A stretch of 64,000 bases of DNA, taken from NCBI RefSeq assembly GCF_003862475.1, contig NZ_RRCO01000003.1:248001-312000 (forward strand), in the 5' to 3' direction. The notes beneath the pieces are model-generated. The model saw only the letters and a program-made list of their open reading frames with translations, did no database searches and was not told the DNA's origin. Source of the DNA: Lachnoanaerobaculum gingivalis (GTDB taxonomy: Bacteria; Bacillota; Clostridia; Lachnospirales; Lachnospiraceae). Shown in pieces: positions 54,201 to 62,645 of this stretch; the stretch's first letter is position 1; each line of letters opens with the position of its first letter. The translations under genes were made by a program, and so were the position numbers.

Positions 54201-54319
54201 TCGGGATTAAGCTCCATCGGTGCATTCATAACAGAGCGCAATCCGAAAAACAAAACCGTTATTACTGCAAGAATAAGAGTTACCGGTCTTTTTAATGAAA
54301 ACCTTGTTAATCCAATCAT
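51278..54319 (-). CDS. RND-family efflux transporter permease (AcrB/SwrC-like)
   Basis: 1,013 residues, full length. Twelve membrane helices in the AcrB layout, with the first at about 12-30 (RPVTLILAVITVLFFG) and two large extracytoplasmic loops, about 35-330 and 555-850. The proton-relay block LGIGMIVDASIVVLES (helix 4, two conserved Asp) near 400 is intact, as is GTVVNNGILYVDT in helix 10. RND pumps expel drugs, lipids or metals using the proton gradient. Nine bases after the adaptor gene and followed by two TolC genes, so a complete tripartite set is encoded. Confidence 0.95.
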   Translation of the reverse strand: MIGLTRFSLKRPVTLILAVITVLFFGLRSVMNAPMELNPEMSLPMMVVSTIYPGASPADIDELVSKKIESEVSTLTGIKTVSVSSMENASTMLLQYEFGTNMDKAYINLKKVLDSVKSSLPKDAEEPNIIEIDMNAQSDIQLSVAGGTDGNLQDYVNTNIVPEFKKMSSVGSVSISGGQSSYIRIELIPEKLAQYNLAMSDIGNIISSADFSTPVGKVDYGRQSLSVSIGADYKDINRLKNIVIPLKTGDVIHLSDVANVYDALEEKNSLSRYNGEEVVSVAITKQQSSTSVEVSKQVNKVIEELKANNKDLTITTIFDSSKYIKESISDVFKTLIMAVILSMIVLFIFFGDIKASLIVGSSIPISVMVALTLMRAAGFSLNLISMGSLVLGIGMIVDASIVVLESCFRSKSDKNFFDSAVEGTGIVINSITGSIITTCVVFLPLAMLKGLSGQLFAQLGYTIVFCMVSSLFSAIMIVPLLYLFFHPVEKTDTLANRVLLKVQDSYRNTVKKITPKKFTVVGISVMLLVISFILAGNVGMVLMPESDDGQIAISVSVAPGLNIEDVDRIAKQIEDFVAADPDVENYQMTFGNSEMFSEKTGISITAYLKKKRSRKTKNVIQEWQPVLTKIPDTSISVKNQSNSSSGVSNRAVQINLQSTDYNLVRKTANEIVDKMHSLNYLLNVHSSAENAAPIVKINVDPVQAEAIGMTPGSVAGIVYQNLTDTEVMKYSSGDSTITVKMNYPDESYDTINEIENILITGVTGTKTPLSDLATVSFEDSAVTITRSDKKYQVSITADKVAGYKGDANSEADAFVDSIGLPNGVERATNAYNDMMSDEMTALLNALLTAIFLIFIVMAMQFESPRFSLMVMFTIPFSLIGAFGLLWLFDVPISMMSMIGFLMMVGTVVNNGILYVDTVNQYKVEMPLDDALVEAGATRIRPILLTTLTTIISMLPMALGYGTDMLQGLALVNVGGLIASTLLALLLLPTLYKMLDKAGKKLTGNHLEAGLDID

Positions 54320-54327
54320 AAATCCTC

Positions 54328-55443
54328 CTACTTATTTCCTGCACTTTCTGTTTCTGCATTGCCTACAGTCTCATCTGCACTGCTTTCTACCCCCTCATTT
54401 TGAGAGAGCAGTACCTCTGCTCCGTCATAGAGTTCATTGCTCCATGTGGATATTACTTTATCGGAAGTGTTAATTCCATCCTTTATCTCTATATAATCAC
54501 TGTCATAAATTCCCACATTTATATTTTTCTTTACAGCCTTGCCTTCCCTGTATAAATATATATATGCATCATTTCCCGAATACATCACTGCCGAGATGGG
54601 GAGAGTCAACACATTATCAGCCTTATTTTTTAAAAGTGTAATCTTTACTTTCATTCCGCTCTGTAATGCTTCTCCCTCAAGGCTTGCCTTTACATCATAA
54701 AGTCCTGTGGAGCTTGAGAGTGCATTTGATATTTCGGTTATATTGCCATTGTATTCAGTACCGTTATGTAAAACTTTTATCTGATCACCTGCTTTCAGAT
54801 GGTTTTGGACATCCACCGTTGCTCCAAACTTTACCTCCATTCCGCTATTGCCTGATATAGTCGCTATTGCTGTACCCTGAGCGATCATATCATGCACTTT
54901 TACACCTTTGGTCTCTACCACTCCCGAAATGGGTGCTTTAATACTTGTATATGAAGACTGTAGTTCATATTGTGACTTGGCAGCCTCGTAGTTTAATGCT
55001 GCGGATGTTGCGGCGGATCTTGCCTGTTCAAGTACCTGTGTGGCAACAGCTCCCGTATCTGCCAGTGCCTGAGTTCTTGAAAGTGCTGTAGCGGTATCAT
55101 TCATAGTGACCTTTGCCGCATCCATCTGAATTTTCAGTGCTGTAAGTGCATCGGAATTTATTGTTGCCAAAACATCTCCGGCATTTACATTATCACCCAC
55201 ATTAAAATTAACTGAAAGTGCCTCACCACCTACCTTGGGAAATACCGATACACTTTGAGTAGGTGCTATTGTTCCTATCTGCTCAGTATATATTACTATA
55301 TCTCTTCTTTCAGGTTCCACTGTCATAACCCCCGGTCTGGTATCCGTTACAACCTCCACCTTCTTTGATCCGACAAATCTATACACTGTAAAAGCCACTG
55401 CCGCAACAACTATTACAGCTATCACTATTCTCCCTATCTTCAT
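54328..55443 (-). CDS. RND efflux adaptor (membrane fusion protein)
   Basis: 371 residues from the ATG at 55443 (GGAGA seven bases upstream; an ATG 12 bases earlier has none). N-terminal membrane anchor IVIAVIVVAAVAFTVYRFV, then the barrel-sandwich/lipoyl halves GEALSVNFNVGDNVNAGDVL and SYTSIKAPISGVVETKGVKV flanking a helical hairpin with AKVTMNDTATALSRTQALAD. It then has the beta-barrel and membrane-proximal domains, and a Glu/Ser-rich tail. First gene of the operon adaptor-pump-TolC-TolC. Confidence 0.94.
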   Translation of the reverse strand: MKIGRIVIAVIVVAAVAFTVYRFVGSKKVEVVTDTRPGVMTVEPERRDIVIYTEQIGTIAPTQSVSVFPKVGGEALSVNFNVGDNVNAGDVLATINSDALTALKIQMDAAKVTMNDTATALSRTQALADTGAVATQVLEQARSAATSAALNYEAAKSQYELQSSYTSIKAPISGVVETKGVKVHDMIAQGTAIATISGNSGMEVKFGATVDVQNHLKAGDQIKVLHNGTEYNGNITEISNALSSSTGLYDVKASLEGEALQSGMKVKITLLKNKADNVLTLPISAVMYSGNDAYIYLYREGKAVKKNINVGIYDSDYIEIKDGINTSDKVISTWSNELYDGAEVLLSQNEGVESSADETVGNAETESAGNK

Positions 55444-55852
55444 ATATTTCTCCATTCTATATATTATTTATGATGCTTATCTGACAGAACTGTTAAAATA
55501 ATAAATTGTACATGTATTATACTACCTTTCAATTTGATATTTAATACTATATTATTTTTACTTTATTATATTTTTATGACTATATTTATGGAAATATAGC
55601 TAAACTCCAATTCTAAACAAAACATCAAATGATTCATGCTTTACTTTTTAATAATTTTATATATAAAAGCATACTGCATGACAATACTACATATGATTTA
55701 TAAAGATGATACCACATAGTACTTTATAATGCAAGGTACTATGTAGTATTTTTTCTTTTTGCAATTACAAAATTCCGGAACGAATTTTATACTGAATCTT
55801 TCTTTAGCAAATCTATATCCAAATTTTAAAAGAAAAAGTGACATACAAAATG
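55444..55852. other. promoter-containing gap upstream of the efflux operon
   Basis: About 400 bases with no gene. A TATAAT -10 (minus strand) is near 55518, with TTAAAT 17 bases upstream as a weak -35. An imperfect inverted repeat with ACATAGTAC (55714-55722) and GTACTATGT (55736-55744) lies upstream; T-runs follow on the + strand, so it may be a terminator or an operator of the ACTATGTAGT class used by PadR/GntR-type regulators. No regulator gene is adjacent. Confidence 0.5.
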
Positions 55853-56137
55853 TCACTCAATTTGTATGTCACTGCCATAATCTCTTCTAATATTTCTATT
55901 ATTTTCCGCAATATCTATTACTACCTTTTCACAACCCCTGCATAAATAAGCGATGCAATATTTATCATAAAAAGGATAGCTTAGTCTTACATTCTTTTTA
56001 TCCAAATTTAAAAGCGATTTTAAAAAACCTCTTTTACTGTCTGTATCCCGCCACCAAAGTGAATACCTTGCACCTTCTATTATGCCCTCACTCATTATCT
56101 TTCCACAGTATGGGCATTTTACTTCCGCTTTTTCCAT
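55853..56137 (-). CDS. small zinc-ribbon protein (PF20097/DUF6487-like), copy 1
   Basis: 94 residues. The N-terminus VKCPYCGKIMSEG contains a CPxCG zinc knuckle; a second pair appears as AYLCRGCEKVVIDI near the end. These short proteins with one ribbon and a middle WWRDTDSKRG-type segment are of unknown function. A paralogue follows upstream at 56234-56506, so the two are a tandem duplication that has diverged. No membrane helix. Confidence 0.8.
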   Translation of the reverse strand: MEKAEVKCPYCGKIMSEGIIEGARYSLWWRDTDSKRGFLKSLLNLDKKNVRLSYPFYDKYCIAYLCRGCEKVVIDIAENNRNIRRDYGSDIQIE

Positions 56138-56233
56138 GAATCCTCCCTTACTAAAATATCCTTTTTACTCTACAGGGAAAAGTCTTTGTATAATGAACTT
56201 TATCTTGAATATATACTGCAAAGCTTCTTGATT

Positions 56234-56506
56234 TTAAATATCGATTATTATTATTTTGCACTCTCTGCAAAGGTAGGCTATGCACTTCTTCTCATCCCCT
56301 AATGTGGGATAATACTTACTCGTTAATTCTATTACTTTATCTTTACCTTCCTGAGAAAAGAAGTATAATAACTCCTCACACCATTTACTTTTTTTGCGTT
56401 CAGGAATCCACTTGATATCATAAGGTGAACGTCCTTCACCTCTGGGGATTTCTCCCCTTTCCATCATCTTTCCACAGTATGGACATATTTTATCAACTTT
56501 TTCCAT
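56234..56506 (-). CDS. small zinc-ribbon protein (PF20097/DUF6487-like), copy 2
   Basis: 90 residues beginning MEKVDKICPYCGKMMERGEI. The ATG at 56506 is chosen because GGGG lies upstream; the open frame extending to 56617 would start inside a terminator. The second Cys pair is in AYLCRECKIIIIDI. It shares KCPYCGK, the W-containing middle and the final YLCR-x-C pattern with copy 1 (about one third identical). Confidence 0.8.
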   Translation of the reverse strand: MEKVDKICPYCGKMMERGEIPRGEGRSPYDIKWIPERKKSKWCEELLYFFSQEGKDKVIELTSKYYPTLGDEKKCIAYLCRECKIIIIDI

Positions 56507-56615
56507 ATAATATCCCCACTGAATACTTCTATCAGTTCTAAATTCACTTCTGTTATTTATGTATATCGTACTATATGGATATCTAAATGTAAATAAGTTT
56601 GTATATATAAAGCAC

Positions 56616-56656
56616 AAAGGGCATATACTTACCCTAAGGTTAAGTATACGCCCTTT
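56616..56656. terminator. strong terminator after fucO
   Basis: A 16-bp stem with one mismatch: AAAGGGC-TATACTTA (56616-56631) with TAAGTATA-GCCCTTT (56641-56656), loop of nine bases. T-runs lie on both sides, so it can serve both directions. Confidence 0.9.
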
Positions 56657-56684
56657 TATTAAAATAATATAGAAGGTAACAATT

Positions 56685-57833
56685 TTACATCAAGCTGAGG
56701 AATAATTCCTTAATATCCTCAAACTTTGGATCTCTTGGATTGCCCGGTCTGCAGGCATCATCCATTGCTGACTGTGACAAGAAGTCTACATCCTCAGGTT
56801 TTACTATTTCTTTTAAATCCTTTGGAATGCCTACATCTTCAGAAAGCTTCTTTACTGCATCAACAGCTGCCTTTTTGTACTCTGCTTCGCTCATATTCTC
56901 TGTGCCTTCCACGCCCATAGCCTTAGCCACATCTCTGAGCTTCTCGCCAACTGCATCAGCATTATATTCCATAACTGTTGGAAGAATAATTGCGTTTGCT
57001 ACACCATGAGGTGTATCATACAATGCACCAAGACCATGTGCCATTGAATGAACTATTCCAAGTCCACAGTTAGAAAATCCCATTCCGGTCAGATACTGTC
57101 CGATAGCCATTCCTTCTCTTCCCTCTGCAGTGTTTTCTACTGCACCGCGAAGTGACTTTGCAATAAGCTCGATAGCCTTTAAGTTGAACATATCTGTAAT
57201 AATGTTAGCACTCTTTGTAGTATATCCTTCGATAGCATGTGTAAGTGCATCCATACCTGTTGAAGCTGTAAGTCCCTTTGGCATACTTGACATCATATCA
57301 GGATCTACGAATGCTACTACAGGAATATCATGTGGATCTACACACACGAATTTTCTCTTCTTCTCTACATCTGTGATAACATAGTTTATAGTAACTTCTG
57401 CTGCTGTACCTGCTGTTGTAGGTACTGCAAAAATAGGAACACAAGGGTTCTTTGTAGGTGAAAGTCCCTCAAGACTTCTCACATCTTCAAACTCAGGGTT
57501 TGTAATAATTATTCCGATAGCCTTAGAGGTATCCATAGACGAACCGCCACCGATAGCTATTATATAATCTGCACCTGATTTTTTAAAAGCCGCTACTCCG
57601 CTTTGAACATTTTCAATTGTCGGGTTTGCTTTTATATCAGAATAAATCTCATACTCAAGACCCTCTTTATCAAGTAAATCAGTAACTTTTTTTGTTACAT
57701 TGAACTTAATCAAATCCGGATCTGAACAAACAAAAGCCTTCTTGAAACCTCTAAGCTTTGCTTCTTCTGTAATGCTTAAAATAGCACCCTGTCCATGATA
57801 TGATGTTTCATTTAATATGATTCTGTTAGCCAT
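56685..57833 (-). CDS. fucO: iron-containing alcohol dehydrogenase, lactaldehyde reductase (FucO type)
   Basis: 382 residues, the same length as E. coli FucO. NAD-binding GGGSSMDTSKAIGI (about 95) and metal ligands in GMDALTHAIEGY (Asp and His, about 195), GIVHSMAHGLG (His, about 262) and YDTPHGVANA (His, about 276) are all present. It reduces L-lactaldehyde from fucose or rhamnose breakdown to 1,2-propanediol, regenerating NAD in anaerobic growth. Last gene of the fuc operon, 40 bases after fucU. Confidence 0.92.
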   Translation of the reverse strand: MANRIILNETSYHGQGAILSITEEAKLRGFKKAFVCSDPDLIKFNVTKKVTDLLDKEGLEYEIYSDIKANPTIENVQSGVAAFKKSGADYIIAIGGGSSMDTSKAIGIIITNPEFEDVRSLEGLSPTKNPCVPIFAVPTTAGTAAEVTINYVITDVEKKRKFVCVDPHDIPVVAFVDPDMMSSMPKGLTASTGMDALTHAIEGYTTKSANIITDMFNLKAIELIAKSLRGAVENTAEGREGMAIGQYLTGMGFSNCGLGIVHSMAHGLGALYDTPHGVANAIILPTVMEYNADAVGEKLRDVAKAMGVEGTENMSEAEYKKAAVDAVKKLSEDVGIPKDLKEIVKPEDVDFLSQSAMDDACRPGNPRDPKFEDIKELFLSLM

Positions 57834-57872
57834 AATGAATCCCCCTAATAATCTGTCACTTACCGACCAAAA

Positions 57873-58304
57873 TTATACAACACCCTTTTGCAACATTATA
57901 TTGCCATAGAGTGCCTTCTCTGATGTCGCAATAATCAAATAAGCTTTTCTTGCTTCATCGTAAAATTTAAATCTTTCAATGCTTCCGATAGCATCTTTTC
58001 TTGTATCATATTTTGATACGATTTCTTTAAACTCATCCCAAATAGGAGTCGCTACTGTATCTCCCGGTACTTTTTCCATAATACTAACCGGGTGTGGATC
58101 ATAGGTGTCAAGTGGAAAGAGCTTTAATATAGCATCCAATATCTCACATACACCATGACCGTCCATTCTTATGATATGGGCATCCTTTCCCACACTATGT
58201 GTGGGGAAATTGCCGTCTGCAATGACCAATCTGTCGGAATGACCCATTTCACAAAGGTATTTTAAAAGTTCCGGTGATATTATCTCGGGTATACCTTTTA
58301 ACAT
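57873..58304 (-). CDS. fucU: L-fucose mutarotase (FucU/RbsD family)
   Basis: 143 residues of the RbsD/FucU fold. The catalytic His lies in LCEMGHSDRLVIADGNFPTH (about 16-36), and KFYDEARKAYLIIATSEKAL (about 115) is the family's C-terminal signature. FucU interconverts alpha and beta L-fucose so that the isomerase receives the right anomer. Its position in a fucose operon makes FucU more likely than RbsD. Ten bases separate the binding-protein gene stop and its ATG. Confidence 0.93.
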   Translation of the reverse strand: MLKGIPEIISPELLKYLCEMGHSDRLVIADGNFPTHSVGKDAHIIRMDGHGVCEILDAILKLFPLDTYDPHPVSIMEKVPGDTVATPIWDEFKEIVSKYDTRKDAIGSIERFKFYDEARKAYLIIATSEKALYGNIMLQKGVV

Positions 58305-58313
58305 ATTTACCTC

Positions 58314-59432
58314 TTATTCATATAAACATGGAGCAATCTTCGGATCTTCCATGTTGTCCTTGTTGTACCATAAAGCACCTGTATCAACATCTGATACGCT
58401 CTCGCCGTTTGCTGCCTTAACTGCAAGCTCAACTGCCTTATATCCGATTTGTACAGGATCCTGTGTTACACTACCTGCAAATAAACCGTCTTTGATTGCC
58501 TGAAGCTGCTTCTTACCTGCATCAAATCCGACTGCAACAACTTTGCCTTCACCGATCTTATCAAGACCTTCGTTAGCTGTGATGATTGCGTTTGCTGCAA
58601 ACTCGTTTGAACCGTAGATTGCAATAAGATCTGACTTCTCAAGTATAGCTGATGCAACAGCTGCACCGTCTGCATCCTTAACTTCTGCAGGAATACCTAC
58701 ATCGATAATTACAGGAGCGCCGCTCTTTTCATTCTTTAAGCTGTCATGTCCTTCAACTGAAACCTTATCTTCTCCGATAAGCTTTGTCATCTCCTCAACG
58801 AAGCCCTTTGTTCTCTCAACGATTGACTGTGAGTTTGACTCCTGAGCAACAACACCGATTCTAACTGTACCTGAAGCACCATCAATTTTGTCTTTGATAA
58901 GCTCATATGTTTCTTTTGCTGCAAGTTTTCCTGCCTCAAGGTTGTTTGTAGAAGCATTAGCCTTGATAGCTCCTGCCGGTGCATCAGGAACACCTGAGTC
59001 AAATCCAATAATTGGGATGCCTGCATCCATTGCTGTCTGGATTGAACCTAAGCTTGCCTGTGTGTCAAGTGCCGCAAAGCATATAGCTGCAGGCTTTTGT
59101 GCTATAGCTGCATCTAAATACTCGATCTGCTGTGCAATTGCTGACTCATTGTCAGGACCCTGGAATGTTACTTCAACTCCTAAATCTGTTCCTGCCTGCA
59201 TTGCACCCTTCTCAACTGCTTTCCAGAACTGATGCTGGAATCCCTTAGCAATAACGTTGATCTTCTTTCCGTCAGCGCTTGCCTCTGCCTTTGTCTCCTC
59301 AGCCTTTGAACTGTCTGCCTGTGCTGCTGTTGTCTTGTCAGCCTCACTTGAACTACTGCTTGATCCTCCACATGCCGCTAATGACATTGCCATCAAGCTT
59401 GCTACTGCAACTGCTAAAAATCTCTTCTTCAT
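58314..59432 (-). CDS. sugar ABC transporter substrate-binding lipoprotein (CUT2, RbsB-like)
   Basis: 372 residues. Lipoprotein signal MKKRFLAVAVASLMAMSLAAC with lipidated Cys21, a Ser-rich linker, then the periplasmic-binding-protein type I fold (KINVIAKGFQHQFWKAVEKG, FAALDTQASLGSIQTAM, IGFDSGVPDAPA, GRPFIIVV-like strands). CUT2 proteins bind ribose, galactose, fucose and similar sugars. The operon context indicates L-fucose. It is followed by 9 bases and the mutarotase gene. Confidence 0.92.
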   Translation of the reverse strand: MKKRFLAVAVASLMAMSLAACGGSSSSSSEADKTTAAQADSSKAEETKAEASADGKKINVIAKGFQHQFWKAVEKGAMQAGTDLGVEVTFQGPDNESAIAQQIEYLDAAIAQKPAAICFAALDTQASLGSIQTAMDAGIPIIGFDSGVPDAPAGAIKANASTNNLEAGKLAAKETYELIKDKIDGASGTVRIGVVAQESNSQSIVERTKGFVEEMTKLIGEDKVSVEGHDSLKNEKSGAPVIIDVGIPAEVKDADGAAVASAILEKSDLIAIYGSNEFAANAIITANEGLDKIGEGKVVAVGFDAGKKQLQAIKDGLFAGSVTQDPVQIGYKAVELAVKAANGESVSDVDTGALWYNKDNMEDPKIAPCLYE

Positions 59433-59445
59433 AATTTCCTCCTTA

Positions 59446-60420
59446 TTAACCCTTTCTTTTTCTATTTAAGATATCCATATACACAGCGAATACTAATATG
59501 ATTCCTGTGATGAAGAGCTGATAATGTGACTGTACTCCGATGTATGGGAAACCGATCTTAAGTACTGTCATGATAAACACACCTATAATTGTTCCAACGA
59601 TTGAACCGACACCACCTGAAAGTGATGTACCACCTATAACTACTCCTGCGATAGCATCAAGCTCAAATCCGTTACCTGTATTCGGCTGTGCTGTTGAGAA
59701 TACTGCTACATATGCAAGTCCTGCAAGTGCTGCGAACACACCTGAGAATACATAAGCAAGTGTCTCATATTTTTTTACATCAATACCGGAAAGTCTTGTA
59801 GCTTCCTTGTTTGAACCTATTGAAAGTATATATCTTCCAAGTCTTGTCTTGTTAAGTACTACTGCCATTACTACAGCACATACTGCTAAAAGTATAAAAC
59901 CTGTAGGGAAATTCTTTGGAAGGATTCCGCCATCCTTTGTTACCATGAATATCTCTCTAAACCAAGCACCTGCACTGTTTCCCTGCGGGAATGATATTGT
60001 CTTTGTCTTTGATACGATTGAGCCCAAACCTCTTGATACCATCATGGTTCCCAGAGTAGCGATAAATGCCGGCAACTCAAAATGTGATACCAAAATACCG
60101 TTTATAAGTCCGAATATCGCTCCAACTAAAAGCATTATCAATATAACAACAAACATCGGTGCACCTTTTTCCATAAAGGTTCCGCCTATAAGTGCAGAGC
60201 ATATAGCAACTGTACCTATTGAAAGGTCGATACCGCCTGTAGCAATAACAAAAGTAACTCCGATTGCCATAAATGCTACATAGTAAGCAGACTTTGAAAT
60301 ATTTGTAAATGTTGTAGCTTGTAAGAACTTATCTGTTAACAGTGAAAACACTATACATATTACTACCAGCGCGGCGATAACCACTGCCTGCTGATTTGAA
60401 AAAATCTTTTTTAGGTTCAT
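59446..60420 (-). CDS. sugar ABC transporter permease (CUT2, RbsC-like)
   Basis: 324 residues, about nine membrane helices. MAIGVTFVIATGGIDLSIGT (about 50) and ATRLSGIDVKKYETLAYVFS (about 210) are diagnostic of RbsC-type permeases, with AIAGVVIGGTSLSGGVGSI near the end. Its start overlaps the ATPase stop by one base. It forms the membrane pore with its own homodimer. Confidence 0.94.
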   Translation of the reverse strand: MNLKKIFSNQQAVVIAALVVICIVFSLLTDKFLQATTFTNISKSAYYVAFMAIGVTFVIATGGIDLSIGTVAICSALIGGTFMEKGAPMFVVILIMLLVGAIFGLINGILVSHFELPAFIATLGTMMVSRGLGSIVSKTKTISFPQGNSAGAWFREIFMVTKDGGILPKNFPTGFILLAVCAVVMAVVLNKTRLGRYILSIGSNKEATRLSGIDVKKYETLAYVFSGVFAALAGLAYVAVFSTAQPNTGNGFELDAIAGVVIGGTSLSGGVGSIVGTIIGVFIMTVLKIGFPYIGVQSHYQLFITGIILVFAVYMDILNRKRKG

Positions 60421-61919
60421 TATTTTGCCCCCTGTCTATTTGTTGCACATGTCATGATTCCCTCTTGACTAGCCTCAGAGATGTCAAGACAACCTGTTAT
60501 TCTGCCTTCACACATTACTACGACTCTGTCGCTCATTCTGAGTACCTCCGGCAATTCCGATGAAATCATTATTATGGATTTGCCTTCTTTAACTAATCTT
60601 TCCATCAAATCATATATTTCACTCTTGGCACCTACGTCAATACCTCTTGTAGGTTCGTCAAATATCAATATTTCAGAATCCTTTACCAACCACTTCGCTA
60701 TAACAACCTTCTGCTGGTTTCCACCTGAAAGTTTCTTTATAATCTGTGTAACACTCGGTGTTTTGGTTCTTAATTCCTGAACATATTTTTCACTGACAGT
60801 CTTTGACTTTGAACCGTCTATAAACAGTCCTTTTGTGAATTTTTCAAGTGAAGATAGACAGGTGTTTTCTTCTACTGATTTGTCTACCAAGAGTCCATAT
60901 CTCTTTCTATCTTCTGACAGATAACCGATACCTGCATTCACGGCATCCTTTGTGGATTTTATACTTACTTCCTTACCGTGAATATATATCTTACCGGAAT
61001 CCATAGGGTCCGCACCGAATATAAGTCTTGCAACTTCTGTTCTTCCTGCACCCATAAGTCCTGAGAAACCGAGTATTTCACCTTTTCTCAGTTCAAAGGA
61101 AACATTCTTTACATGCTTTCCCCTGTTCAGATTTTCACATCTGAGTACTACTTCCGCATCCGCACTTACGTCAGATTTGGTCTTTGGTTCCATAAAGACT
61201 GTTCTTCCAACCATCATCTTAATAATATCGTCTTTTGTACACTCCTTTGTTACCAAAGTACCTACATATTCTCCGTCTCTCATGACAATAACCTTGTCGG
61301 AGATAACATTAATTTCGTCCATTCTGTGTGAGATATAAATTATTCCCGTGCCCTTAGCTCTCAAATCGTTTATAACTTTGAAAAGTTCTTCAATCTCAGA
61401 GTCTGTAAGAGCTGCTGTAGGCTCATCAAATACGATAACCTTTGCATTTGTTGATATAGCCTTTGCAATCTCAACCATCTGTTGCTTTCCTACAGTAAGA
61501 CTTCCTATCTTTACATTCGGATTTATATCTACATTAAGCTTTTTGAACAGTTCCTTTGCATCTTGTGCCATCTTTGCATCGTCTATAAAGATTCCTTTTT
61601 TTCTCTCTTTTCCGATGAAAAGATTCTGTGCCACAGTCAGATCGTTCATCATATTTAATTCCTGATGAACAATTGCAATTCCCGCCTCTTCAGATTCGGA
61701 TACCGACTTATACTCTACTTCTTTTCCTTCAAAGGTTACAGTACCCTCATCCTTAGAATATATTCCTGTCAAAATCTTCATAAGAGTGGATTTTCCTGCA
61801 CCGTTTTCACCCATCAGTGCAACTACTTCACCCTTATTAAGTTCAAGTTCCGCATTCTTTAATGCTGCAACTCCGGAGAAAGATTTCTTTATATTTTTCA
61901 TTGTGAGTAATGCTGACAT
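60420..61919 (-). CDS. sugar ABC transporter ATPase (CUT2, RbsA-like, double)
   Basis: 499 residues, two ABC domains fused as in RbsA/MglA. Domain 1 has Walker A GENGAGKST, VHQELNMM, signature LTVGKQQMVEIAKAI and VFDEPTAALTD. Domain 2 has the degenerate Walker A GLMGAGRTE typical of this group, LSGGNQQKVVIAKWL and IFDEPTRGID. Hence one fully competent and one atypical site per chain. Twelve bases after fucA. Confidence 0.94.
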   Translation of the reverse strand: MSALLTMKNIKKSFSGVAALKNAELELNKGEVVALMGENGAGKSTLMKILTGIYSKDEGTVTFEGKEVEYKSVSESEEAGIAIVHQELNMMNDLTVAQNLFIGKERKKGIFIDDAKMAQDAKELFKKLNVDINPNVKIGSLTVGKQQMVEIAKAISTNAKVIVFDEPTAALTDSEIEELFKVINDLRAKGTGIIYISHRMDEINVISDKVIVMRDGEYVGTLVTKECTKDDIIKMMVGRTVFMEPKTKSDVSADAEVVLRCENLNRGKHVKNVSFELRKGEILGFSGLMGAGRTEVARLIFGADPMDSGKIYIHGKEVSIKSTKDAVNAGIGYLSEDRKRYGLLVDKSVEENTCLSSLEKFTKGLFIDGSKSKTVSEKYVQELRTKTPSVTQIIKKLSGGNQQKVVIAKWLVKDSEILIFDEPTRGIDVGAKSEIYDLMERLVKEGKSIIMISSELPEVLRMSDRVVVMCEGRITGCLDISEASQEGIMTCATNRQGAK

Positions 61920-61931
61920 AAAATCTCCCCC

Positions 61932-62591
61932 TTATTTGTTTTCTTTACTAACCCTCTGACCATATGTCTTGAACTTCTCAGCCATCAAAACCATCTCTTC
62001 ATGAGGTAATATTACAGGCTCACCGATAGCCTTTGCTTTTGTATAAACCTCAGAGCAATACTCTATCTCTTCTACGATATTGAAAGCGTTGAGAAGATCA
62101 TTTGCACCTGCAAGAATTCCATGGTTTGCCAATATAACGGCTTTTCTGTCCTTCATTGCCTCAAAAGCATTCTTTGCAAGCTCAGGACTTCCGTATGTAG
62201 CATACTCTGCTACTCTTACATTCTCTCCGGCCACTGCAATCATATAATGAGTTGCAGGAAGTTCCTGTCTAAGACAAGCCATAACAGTTGCATACATTGT
62301 ATGAGCATGAATAACCGCATCGATATCATCTCTGTACTTATATGGCATTACATGCATTGCCCACTCTGATGAAGGTGTTCTGTTACCTTCTATCACATTT
62401 CCGTCAACATCTATGATAACGATATCCTCAGGCTGTATCTCAAAGAAATCTATTCCTGAAGGAGTGATTGCCACATGTCCGTTCTTTCTGTCAAATATAC
62501 TCAGGTTACCACCTGTACCCTTGGTAAGGCCTGCTTTTACAAGTTTCTTTCCGTACTCTATTAAAAGCAGTCTTTCCTTCTCCATCAACAT
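61932..62591 (-). CDS. fucA: L-fuculose-phosphate aldolase
   Basis: 219 residues of the class II aldolase/adducin fold. TKGTGGNLSIFDRKNGHVAI (about 25) and SSEWAMH with the catalytic Glu (about 73), the zinc ligands HAHTMYATVMAC (His92/His94-type) and ILANHGILAGAN (His155-type) are all visible. The reaction splits L-fuculose-1-phosphate into DHAP and L-lactaldehyde. The ATG at 62591 is favoured because GGGG precedes it; a TTG 24 bases earlier keeps the frame but lacks a site. Confidence 0.94.
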   Translation of the reverse strand: MLMEKERLLLIEYGKKLVKAGLTKGTGGNLSIFDRKNGHVAITPSGIDFFEIQPEDIVIIDVDGNVIEGNRTPSSEWAMHVMPYKYRDDIDAVIHAHTMYATVMACLRQELPATHYMIAVAGENVRVAEYATYGSPELAKNAFEAMKDRKAVILANHGILAGANDLLNAFNIVEEIEYCSEVYTKAKAIGEPVILPHEEMVLMAEKFKTYGQRVSKENK

Positions 62592-62645
62592 AATATTTTT
62601 CCCCTTTACTATCAAGAGGGCAAATCGCCCTCCTGTATTTAATTC

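Noticed and set aside
55714-55744. Operator for the RND operon
   Set aside because: The inverted repeat is followed by a T-run on the + strand, so it may simply be a terminator; no regulator gene is adjacent. Left as undecided.
59807-60283. 158-codon + strand ORF
   Set aside because: Antisense shadow of the RbsC-type permease; repeats of Ile/Thr/Pro codons mirror the membrane protein.
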